This document shows, in pieces, positions 1 through 7,782 of a stretch of 18,751 bases of DNA. The notes beneath the pieces were generated by a model. The model ran no database searches. It worked only from the letters and a program-made list of their open reading frames with translations, and was not told the DNA's origin. Positions within the stretch are counted from its first letter, which is position 1, and each line of letters begins with the position of its first letter. The position numbers were made by a program, and so were the translations under genes. Source of the stretch: Baffinella frigidus (taxonomy: Eukaryota > Cryptophyceae > Cryptomonadales > Baffinellaceae); NCBI GenBank assembly GCA_026770585.1, contig MU646321.1, positions 326,738-345,488 of the forward strand. The letters run 5' to 3'.

Positions 1-435
1 TGGGTTTTGGGGTTTGGGGTTTGGGTTTGGGGTTTGGGGTTTGGGGTTTGGGGTTTGGGGTTCGGGGTTCGGGGTTTGGGGTTTGGGGTTTGGGGTTTGG
101 GTTTTGGGGTTTAGGGTTTCGGGTTCAGGGTTCAGGGTTAAGGTTTCAGGGGGGGTGCATTTCTGGCAGAGGTTCAGGGTTTAGGGGTTATGGTTCAGCG
201 TTTAGGGCTGATGGTGTAGGATTTAGGGGGGTTGTAGGTTAGGGAGCAGGGTTTTAGGGGGAGTTAGGGATGAGTTCAGGGGTTAGGGTACTTCAGGGGT
301 TAGGGTACTTCAGGGTTTAGGGTAGTTCAGGGTTTAGGGTAGTTCAGGGTTTAAAGTAGTTCAGGGTTTAGGTTAGCTCAGGAGTAAGGGGAGTTCAGGG
401 TTTAGGGTAGTTCAGAGGTTCGGGTAGTTCAAGGT
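1..435 (+). repeat. telomere-like degenerate TTTAGGG/TTTGGGG array
   Basis: The first 120 bases are nearly pure GGGGTTT-type units. After that come TTTAGGG and TTCAGGG variants, including an AGGGTAGTTCAGGGTTT unit repeated several times at about 290-430. This lies 3' of the minus-strand NDUFA11-like gene. It is degenerate and flanked by coding DNA, so it is interstitial and not a chromosome end, although the window edge is arbitrary. No gene is seen in it; the frames it opens are low-complexity artefacts. Confidence 0.85.
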
Positions 436-3400
436 TTAGGGTATGGCTTGCCTAAGGCCTGCTTTGTACCTCGCGCGAAGAATATCCCTCGGGGTTTGGG
501 GTTTGGGGTTTCAGGTTTCGGTTTCAAGATTTCGGATTCAGGGTTTCGGGTTTCGGGTTTCGGGTTTCGGGTTTCGGGTTGCGGGTTTCAGGTTTCAGGT
601 TTCAGGTTTCGGGATTCGGGTTTCGGGTTTCGGGTTTCGGGTTTCGGGGCGTAGGGTCCAAAGTCTCAGGGTCGAGTCGCGACCTGCGGCCCGCGTTGGT
701 TTAGGGGTCATGGTATAGGATTTAGGTGGGTTCTAGCTCAGGGGGTAGGGTTTCATGGGGGGTATAGCTTAGGGGGTAGGGTTTCAGGGGGGGTTAGGGA
801 TTTAGTTGAGGGTTTGGAGGTGAGGCGCCTTAGGGTTTAGAGTTTAGAGTTTAGAGTTTAGGATACACCCTGAACGCATGTACTGTTCAGGGTTCAGGGT
901 ATGAGCTTACCTGCGGCCCCGAGCGTACCGCCACTCATTGAACGTGCTAGCACCGAAGAAGATCCCAACCCCCGCCGCCGCGCCGAATACCCCCCCCATC
1001 CCCGCGCCCCGCTCTGCAGGGGGGTGGGGTTTAGAAACAAGTGATGAGTGTTTGGTGTTTACTGTTGATTGTTATTGTTCATTGTTTCTTTTTTTGTTGT
1101 TTATGGTTTAGGGGTTAGCGTAAGAAGACCCCGACCCCCGCCGCCGCGCCGAGTACCCCCCCAATCCTCGCGCCCCGCTCTGTATCGGGATAGCGTTCAG
1201 GGTTTGGGGTTTAGGATTGGACGGTTCAGTCTCGAATGAGCTGGCCCCGAAGAGGATCCCGACCCCCGCCGCCGCGCCGAATACCCCCCCCATGCGCGCG
1301 CCCTGCTCTGTTCGTACGCGTTGCGGGTTCAGTGTTTGGGGTGCGGCATTGCCTAGGACCTCCTACCGTAGGGGGTCCTAGGCAATGCCGTAGGAGGTCC
1401 TAGGCAATGCCGCGTTCCCCGTGGCATTGCCTAGGACCTCCTACCACGGGGAACGCCCCGACTACCCCGCGGATGCGCGCACCCCTCTCTCCGGGTTTGT
1501 GGTGTGAGGGTTAGGGGTAAGGCTTTTTTGGGGGGGGGGCATGCGTGCGCCTCTCTCTGCACCGGGGGGGGGGTTATGCTATTTTAAGCCTTGGTGTCAT
1601 GCCTGAAATAGCATATCCACCCTTATCTTCGCGTTGGAAGCGGGGGTGGGGTTTAGGGTTTGGGGGTTGGAGTCGAGGGGTCGGGGGTTGGGTGGTAGGG
1701 TTTAGCTAGAAGTGAGTGGTGGGTTGGAGACGGCGGCATGCACGCAGGATATCGCTCCAATCTGATTTCGGAACACGGCATAATCTGTTCCGCTTCTCAA
1801 GGCTTGCAACGCCGAAGATAAGGGTGGATATGCTATGTTAGGCATACAACCAAGGCTTGAAATAGCACAATCTAATTTCGGAACAAGACAGAATCTGTCC
1901 GGCTTCGTAAGGCTTCCCCCGCTTCCAACGCGAAGATAAGGGCGGATATGCTATCTTAGGCATGACACCAAGGCTTAAAATACATCGGGACCGATTCTGG
2001 TATGTTCCGAGATGACATCGTTCCTGAAAGGCTGGAAGGGGATGCATCGGGCGCACACCAACCGCAGTCATGACCGCGCCAAGGAAGAAACCAGAGACGG
2101 TTTACGGCGCGCAGGGTTCAAGGTTAATAGGGTAATGGCCTGAAAATGGGGCAGTTAGGTCTACGGCATCGCCTAGGACCTCCTACCGTAGGCCGAGACT
2201 TTTTGGTCCTAGGATCCCTCGGCCTAAGGTAGGAGTTCCTAGGCAATGCCGTATGCCTAACTACCCCATTTTCAGACCGTTAGCCTATGAAAGTAACCAG
2301 AGACGGTTTACGGCGCGCAGAGTTCAGGGTCGAGGTTTGCTCCAGATTTTTGTGCGCACCAGCCGCTCTCATGACGCCCCCAAGGAAACATTGCGAGAGA
2401 GCTCAGGGTGTAGGGCTCATCGCCCAGGGTGCAGGGTTCAGGGTTGGGGATTTTTTGTGTGTGCACCAAGGGTTCAGGGTTGAGGTTTTTTTTTTGTGTG
2501 TGCACCAGTCGCAGTCATGAAGGCGCCCAGAGCAAACCCGGAGACCCCCCCAGCGAGCGCGTGGTGCGTCGGATCGTCGAAGCCTCGCTGTTCCTCCAGG
2601 GTGCGCTGTGGTAGGGTTCGGAGTGGTCAGGTGTGGGTCCCGCTGAGGCGGGTTCGACGACCGGGTCGTTTTGATGCGCGTGGCCGAATCGGTGTGGTAC
2701 GCGTGACACTGATACTGCACCCGCAGTCACCACCTGTCACCATCGGGCCCCGATGGCGATGGTGAACATAACGAACCCGGAGACCCCCCCCCGGCGAGTA
2801 CGTGGTGCGTCGGATCGTCGAAGCTTCGCTTCTCCGCGAGGGTACGCTGGTTGGCGGGAAAGCGAGGTTTATCATGTTGACAAACACGACCGCTGCACGC
2901 CACGCAGAGAGGTAGGCCGAGACGAAGGGCTCTAGCCCAAGTACACCCCGAGGGGTGCCTAGGACGAGCTACCTAGGAGTGCAGGCACGAACCAACCGCC
3001 TACCTAGGATACGAGGTACATGTACTCTAACGCCCATCTTTATCTCAGAAAAGGGATTTTTAAATTCGTTTTCTTAAGTCAATTCCTGTACAAATTCGTC
3101 AACTTATTCTTTTCTCTGCGCATAAGATGACAAATTTGAAGGGGGGGTTGACTTAATAAAACAAAATCAAAAATCCCTTTTCTGAGATAAATCTGGTTGG
3201 GTTCGGTGTGGTCAGGCGGTGTGGGTCTCGCTGAGTCGGTTTCGACGACCGGATCGTGTTGATGCTCGAAGCCCCGCTTCTCCGCCAGGGTACGCTGCAG
3301 GTGCGTCCTTTAGGTCCTTTAGGTTTTAAATGCTCCCAACATACGCCAACGACACGCCCTTCCGTAGAAAGGACTGCAGGAAAAGCATTTTTGCTTTCGG

Positions 3401-4952
3401 ATCGCGTTTAGCTCTCCAGTGCGGGGCCCGTGTTCCATCACGGCAAGGGTACGTTTCTTGTGGGTACGCTGTTCAATCACGGCAACGGTACGTTTCTTGT
3501 GGGTACGTTGTTTGAAGAGGGTACGCTGACAGTGTAGGATGCACCACCGCACTCTAGTAGGGTAAAATGGGGTAGTTACGCCTACGGTAGGCCGCAGGGT
3601 TTTTCGTAGGAGCCCCCCTAGGCCCCTACGGCCTACCGTAGTCAATACCGTAGGCCTAACTACCCCATGTTTAGTCCGTTAGCCTATGAACTCTGAACAG
3701 GTCAGAGATCACGTCCGAAGAGGACTTGTGCGCCCGGATTTGTACCGGTATCATGCAAAAAGCTTACGTTGACGGAGTAGTAACTTTGGTATAAAAGTTA
3801 TAATGGAAAACATTCTTGGGCTTTAAAAGTCCTGAAGTCGCTTTTAAAATCGTTTTAGAGCTGGCAAGCCCACGTTAACGAGGGACTTAAGGGGTCCGTT
3901 AACGTAAGCTTTTCGCATTAGGTACACACCACCAGCTGCCACCAACCCTCACACAAAGACCAAATCGTCGATTTTCAGACCTCAAATTCACCTTGCAGAC
4001 ACCCCAGATCTGAGGTGTCTGATCTTAAGTTGATAAAATCGTGGTACATAATCTACTTTTGGGAACAGGTCGAGATCACTGGATTTGGTCCTCCCGTGAG
4101 GGTTGGTGGTGGTGGAACAAAGTGGGGCGTCAGCGCTGGGAGGCATCGGATGGGGAGGAAACGCGCCAGAACGCCCCTCTGAGTGAGCTGTTCCGGTTCG
4201 GTCACGGCCCACTTTGTTCCGGTTCGGTTTGTGCAGGCTAGTTCGCAGGCTCTGCAGCACCCCCCCCCCCAGTTTGTTCCCGCAGGGAAAGTGATGGAGA
4301 CGCGCGTGGGTACAAGCGGGGACGGTTCGTGGGGATGGTGGAGGGAGAGGCAGGGGAGAGCTGCCGCGGAAGAGACACATGTAGAACGTGCCATGCATTC
4401 GCAAGGAAGGGCGCCGGTGAGGCCACGCCCGCATGAGGAAGCAGGGGCAGGCCCAGCGCCTGGCTGCAACAAGACGCCCCGAACAAAGTCGCGAGGAGAA
4501 GAACGCGCGAGCACAAACGCGGCGCAGGAAAGCGACGGGGGGGGGGGCGAGAAAGGGTGGTACCGCGATCGGGCGGTAGAGGCAGGCGACGACGCCGCCA
4601 GCGATGCCCACCCGAAGCATCGGCTGCGGCGGGGAGGGTTGTTTTCGCGTGAGGGTTTGGGCCGGGCGACATCGGGCAGAGCAGGCACGGGGGCGGAGGA
4701 GGCACCCGGGTACGTTTCACGCTCCGACCAGATACTCATACCCTCGACAGAGGCACGACTCGCGTGCCCGCCGAAGCCCAACGCGTTGACAGGAGGGAGT
4801 TCCACCTGGGTGACCGGCATGCGGACGTAGAGGGCCGTAAGGCCACCCATGGTCGCGCCTGCGGCCGCGCCGATGGCGAAGTCCTCCTTGTGGAACCACG
4901 ACCCTCCCTTTACTTGCACTTGGCCGATCTGCTGCTCGTTGCCGCCGGACAT
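436..4952 (-). CDS. NDUFA11/B14.7-like complex I subunit (Tim17-family), five exons
   Basis: Exons on the minus strand: 4952-4806, 4623-4564, 2605-2506, 1013-911 and 487-436, giving about 153 residues (human NDUFA11 has 141). Donors after each exon are GTGGAA, GTACCA, GTGCAC and GTAAGC; acceptors are CAG, CAG, CAG and GAG. Phases join as 0, 0, 1, 2 and the frame ends at TAA. Four glycine-rich membrane segments are visible: about residues 25-43 (AIGAAAGATMGGLTALYV), 51-65 (MLRVGIAGGVVACLY), 84-101 (HALAGGVSGFALGAFMTA) and 108-125 (MGGVFGAAAGVGIFFGAS). The stretch EEQRGFDDPTHHALAGG before segment 3 resembles the REKPDDP-type loop of NDUFA11, an accessory subunit in the membrane arm of mitochondrial complex I. 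The end of exon 1 is uncertain: a stronger-looking donor at 4741 (GTATGAGT) gives the wrong phase for exon 2, so I prefer 4806. The last exon (DILRARYKAGLRQAIP) is inferred only from phase, acceptor and stop. A Tim17/22/23 translocase relative is the main alternative. Confidence 0.66.
492..905 (+). repeat. telomere-like TTTCGGG/TTTAGGG tract inside last intron of the NDUFA11-like gene
   Basis: A run of TTTCGGG and TTTCAGG units (about 500-650) followed by sparser TTTAGGG variants fills the 423-base intron between 911 and 487. In the transcript this is the C-rich strand (AAACCCCAAACCCCGAG), directly against the exon 5 acceptor, where it can act as the pyrimidine tract. Confidence 0.8.
1124..1307 (-). 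pseudogene. two truncated in-frame copies of NDUFA11-like exon 4
   Basis: Copy 1 (1307-1229) starts after a CAG acceptor and reads QGARMGGVFGAAAGVGILFG then ASSFE. Copy 2 (1179 to about 1124) starts after CAG and reads RGARIGGVLGAAAGVGVF. Both match the 5' and central parts of the real exon at 1013-911 (RGAGMGGVFGAAAGVGIFFG) and keep its phase, but lack its NEWRYARGR end and its GTAAGC donor. Both lie upstream of the intact exon in transcript order. Confidence 0.85.
1344..1453. repeat. foldback element with CCTAGGACCTCCTACCGTAGG core
   Basis: GGCATTGCCTAGGACCTCC and its reverse complement alternate: forward at about 1346, inverted at about 1370 and 1392, forward again at about 1422. The unit can fold on itself in more than one register. 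The core matches the hairpins at 2135-2283, 3562-3680 and 7077-7225, but the outer arms are missing here. Confidence 0.8.
1455..1556 (-). pseudogene. two short decayed copies of the NDUFA11-like exon 4 start
   Basis: At 1556-1540 a CAG acceptor is followed by bases that read RGARM in the exon 4 frame. At about 1489-1455 a similar start (RGVRA) is preceded by CGG instead of CAG, so that acceptor appears lost. Both are farther upstream of the intact exon than the better copies at 1124-1307, and more diverged. Confidence 0.6.
1573..1982. repeat. 410-bp inverted-repeat element with GCTATTTTAAGCCTTGG arms
   Basis: The left arm (1573 to about 1645) contains a GCTATTTTAAGCC motif, then GTGTCATGCC and a TTATCTTCGCGTTGG segment. 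The right arm (about 1918-1982) carries the same blocks inverted. A further partial arm lies at 1815-1868, with repeated TCTGATTTCGGAACA and TCTAATTTCGGAACA between. The middle (1650-1740) is GGGTTTAGG-type sequence. No coding capacity is seen; it looks like a nonautonomous foldback or MITE. Confidence 0.75.
2059..2392 (-). pseudogene. 3'-part copies of NDUFA11-like exon 3
   Basis: At 2098-2059 the minus strand reads VSGFFLGAVMTAV and ends at a GTGTGC donor; the intact exon (2605-2506) reads VSGFALGAFMTAT and ends at GTGCAC. At about 2392-2360 a second copy ends at GTGCGC but has lost frame. A fragment at 2312-2290 repeats the GTCTCTGG segment. All lie downstream of the intact exon in transcript order. 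Confidence 0.8.
2135..2283. repeat. foldback element, TGAAAATGGGGCAGTTAGG arms
   Basis: The arms are CTGAAAATGGGGCAGTTAGG on the left and CCTAACTACCCCATTTTCAG on the right, about 150 bases apart, around a CCTAGGACCTCCTACCGTAGG core. The element is flanked by direct repeats of about 25 bases (ACCAGAGACGGTTTACGGCG onward, at 2089 and 2295) that include part of the exon 3 copy. Related elements are at 3562-3680 and 7077-7225. Confidence 0.88.
2770..2846 (-). pseudogene. 5'-part copy of NDUFA11-like exon 3
   Basis: After CAG at 2849-2847 the frame reads RTLAEKRSFDDPTHHVLAGG, against RTLEEQRGFDDPTHHALAGG in the intact exon. A run of nine G, against seven in the intact exon, then throws the frame. 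It lies upstream of the intact exon and lacks its 3' part and donor. Confidence 0.85.
3037..3193. repeat. AT-rich foldback element with TTATCTCAGAAAAGGGAT arms
   Basis: TTTATCTCAGAAAAGGGATT on the left pairs with AATCCCTTTTCTGAGATAAA on the right, enclosing about 110 AT-rich bases with secondary pairing (TTAAGTCAA against TTGACTTAA). It sits in intron 2 of the NDUFA11-like gene and is much more AT-rich than its surroundings. Confidence 0.88.
3262..3525 (-). pseudogene. further acceptor-side copies of NDUFA11-like exon 3
   Basis: At 3294-3262 a CAG acceptor precedes RTLAEKRGFE, after which similarity fades. At 3525-3512 another CAG precedes CGTACCCTC (RTL). A 40-base unit with the CAGCGTACCC junction is tandemly repeated at about 3434-3512. 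All are progressively shorter copies of the start of the exon at 2605, and all lie upstream of it in the transcript. Confidence 0.7.
3562..3680. repeat. foldback element of the AATGGGGYAGTTA arm family
   Basis: The left arm AAAATGGGGTAGTTACGCC pairs with GGCCTAACTACCCCATGTTT on the right. The centre holds CCTACGGTAGG and CCTAGGCCCCTACGG core motifs shared with the elements at 2135 and 7077. Confidence 0.85.
3753..3921. repeat. foldback element with AAAAAGCTTACGTTGACGGA arms
   Basis: ATGCAAAAAGCTTACGTTGA and TTAACGTAAGCTTTTCGCAT are inverted partners about 125 bases apart, around an AT-rich interior (TTTAAAAG, CTTTTAAAAT). A second inner pair, GGGCTTTAAAAGTCC, is visible. No coding potential. 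Confidence 0.8.
3942..4110. repeat. foldback element, CCAACCCTC...GACCAAATC arms
   Basis: The left arm has CACCAACCCTCAC, then GACCAAATCGTCGATTTT. The right arm has GGATTTGGTCCTCCCGTGAG then GGTTGGTGGTG. The centre is the near-palindrome CAGACACCCCAGATCTGAGG with TGTCTG. Relatives are at 5696-5853, 6696-6852 and 9068-9262. Confidence 0.85.
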
Positions 4953-5034
4953 CTTCCTTCCTTTCCTTCGACCCTGGCTGGACCGATCCACCTTGGTAAA
5001 GGGTTCAGCCCTGGGTGGCTTTTCGGACAGCACC
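4953..5034. promoter_or_regulatory. short head-to-head intergenic region, probable bidirectional promoter
   Basis: The two start codons point away from each other and lie 82 bases apart. The spacer has a CT-rich block (CTTCCTTCCTTTCCTTCG) next to the minus-strand start and no clear TATA box. An upstream noncoding 5' exon for either gene cannot be excluded, so the promoter assignment is an inference from spacing. Confidence 0.5.
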
Positions 5035-5569
5035 ATGGCCAACCAAGCGCAAGTCGACGAGGAGGTTCCCCCCCCGCCCCCATCGACGTTCGGAAACGTT
5101 GTCCACCCTCTAGAGCGGTACGCCGAGGTCGCCCCGGCTGTGCTTCCCCGCAGCTTCTCTCTCTCACCGGGAATGCCCTTTCTGCTTTCAATTCGGGATC
5201 CCAACGGGTTCGCGAAAGCCTCCGTGCCGTCCCTCCACCACGCCCTCGCAGGCCCTCTGGATCGCTGTGCACCTGCAGCGTCCCGCAGCTGCCGGCCTGT
5301 TTTTCCTGTTCAGAGGAGGAGCGTCTCGATGGATTTTCTCCCAGGTTCCGTGCAGGATCCTGAATGACCACCAGCCAGGGTGGTCAGATCAGGGCACAGC
5401 TGACGCTTAGCACGACCTGTTTCTCTTGAAGGTTCTTTCGAAGCCACCAGTTCAATGTCGTCTTTTCTCTCGTGGATGACCTCTGGAGGGGTGCATTCAT
5501 GGCGGCCATGTTGGTATTACTCTCCGCGCTTGTCAACGCGATCCGAACCCTAACCCCCGAAACCCTTGG

Positions 5570-5638
<69 letters not shown>

Positions 5639-6885
5639 GGCAGGTGCAGATGCTGCTGGTCGAAATGGAGCGGCTCGGGTCAAAGTAGGCCCCCACCCTG
5701 CACCAACCCTCACGAGTGGACCAAATCGTCGATTTTAGATGTTAGATTTACCCTTGATTTGCCCTTGCAGAGACCCCGGATCCGCGGTCTCTGCAAGGGT
5801 AAATCGCAAGTCGAAAATCGATGATTTGGTCCGACCGGGAGGGTTGGTGGCTAGTCCCCTCTCTCGGCCTGAACCCCCACCAGCCCTCAGAAGTGAACCA
5901 ATCGCGATGTTGAGACATGTGGGCAATTTCACCCAGGGGACATCAACTTTTGCGATCTCTCGAGTTGGTTCACTTCCCGTGGCTGGTGGCCCTCTCTCGG
6001 CCTGTAGTCGAGTGATCGCAAAAGTTGAATCGAGTGATCGCAAAAGTTGATGTCGGAGATACAAAGTTGGGGGGGGCTGCATTGTAGGACACAGAGTGTC
6101 CGAGGCCATGCAAGTTCAACCGCCTTTTTCACTATCTGAAGGGTGGATTTGGGGGGACTGTATTGTAAAGTTAAGAGGCCCCTCTTTCTTCCTGTGATGT
6201 TGCAGACAGAGTTGAGGGGGCCTGCTACTGGAAACCCCTACCCCGTAATTCAAAATCGAGGTGAAATGTGAGGCACCAAGTGGCTCCAATTCCGATTGCC
6301 GGAGACTCTAGGCCTTGTCAGTGCGGGCTGATTTTTTTGGCGTGTGGGGCATAGTCTGATAAGGCCTTCGCGGAAGGGAACACATGGTGGCCAACCACCA
6401 ACACTCACGATTGGACCAAATCGTCGATTTGCCAAAAAAAAACAGCCCGCGCTGACAAGGCCACGGGTTTAGGGGTCCGGGTTTGTAGCCCCGTCTCAGT
6501 CTATTTGGGCTCACCAATTCTGTGAGCCCGGGGTCTTTCCCGCTCCAAAGTTGACGAGTCTGTACCGCACGCCCAGCGTGTTGACTTACGAATAGTCTGA
6601 TCAAACCGAGTGAGGTCTTGTCAGTGCGGGCTGTTGTTTTTTGGCGTTTAGGGAATAGTCTTAAAACGCCTTCACGTAAGGCAACGCATGGTGGCCAACC
6701 ACCAACACTCACGAGTGGACCAAATCGTCGATTTTAGGTGTTAGATTTACCCTTTATTTGCCCTTGCCGAGACCCCGGATCCGGGGTCTCTGCAAGGGTA
6801 AGGTAAATCCCAAGTCTAAAATCGATGATTTGGTCCAACCGGGAGGGTTGGTTCAAGTTGGTTTCGATCCGCAATGACCACACTT

Positions 6886-6940
<55 letters not shown>

Positions 6941-7465
6941 TCATTCCGCTCTGTAACACCCTGAATTTCGCGGTTTTATTCCAATAAACTTGAAGATTAT
7001 GGGTATCATATCCAACCAACTGCATCATCTCCAGGGGAGAGGACGAACACGTGGTGGCCACGTTCATAGGCCAACGTCCTGAAAATGGGGCAGTTAGGCC
7101 TACGGCATTGCCTAGGACCTCCTACCGTAGGCCGAGGGATCCTAGGACCCAAAAGTCTCGGCCTACGGTAGGAGGTCCCTAGGCAATGCCGTAGGCCTAA
7201 CTACCCCATTTTCAGGCCGTTGCCCTATTAACGTTGGTTTTGATCCGCAGAAAACGCACTTGATCTCCCTCTCTCTCTGTCCATTCATCAATTCCTCTCT
7301 GTAACACCCTGGATTTCACAATTTCATTCCAATGAACTTCATGTTTATGGAGATCCGATAAGGTTCATCGTCTCAGGAGAGAGAGGGGAGATGAGGGCGA
7401 GAGGAGAGAGAGAGAGCGAGAGAGAGAGCGCGAGAGAGAGAGAGCGAGAGAGAGAGCGAGAGAGC

Positions 7466-7533
<68 letters not shown>

Positions 7534-7719
7534 CCTGGAGGATGGAAAGATCACGTGCAAGTTCGGGATGTAGCGTAACAGACCTACTTCCGGTTTCAGG
7601 TAGGGTGATCTGTGTGCAAAACACATCCAACTAAACTCGCCGCGGCCCTGCAGGGGAGAGGATGGAAAGATCACGTGCAAGTTCGGGCTGCTCGTCAGGG
7701 ACGACACGCGCAGTGAGAG

Positions 7720-7782
<63 letters not shown>

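Larger units (their letters stand above)
6852..7380 (+). repeat. direct duplication flanking a foldback element in Costars intron 2
   Basis: The stretch from GTTGGTTTCGATCCGCA through a CT run, TGTAACACCCTGAATTTC, CATTCC/TATTCC and AATAAACTT to a CTCCAGGGGAGAGG junction (6852-7048) recurs with divergence at about 7230-7385. The hairpin at 7077-7225 lies between. The first unit includes the start of Costars exon 3 (CAG then GGGAGAGGAC at 7032-7044), so it is one more acceptor copy. Confidence 0.75.

Noticed and set aside
1-140. A true chromosome end
   Set aside because: The repeats are degenerate, similar tracts occur inside introns throughout the window, and a gene begins within 436 bases.
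1-718. Gly/Phe-rich proteins from telomere-like repeats
   Set aside because: They are low-complexity readings of TTTGGGG and TTTCGGG units with no conserved sequence.
4731-4742. Exon 1 donor GTATGAGT at 4741 for the NDUFA11-like gene
   Set aside because: It is the better consensus donor, but its phase 1 end would read exon 2 in a frame without the membrane segment. Kept as an alternative until RNA evidence exists.
4053-5204. 383-codon minus-strand open frame read as a single protein
   Set aside because: Only its part beginning at 4952 makes sense, as exon 1 of the NDUFA11-like gene. The rest is GC-rich intron with Pro/Ser-rich translation and overlaps open frames on all other strands.
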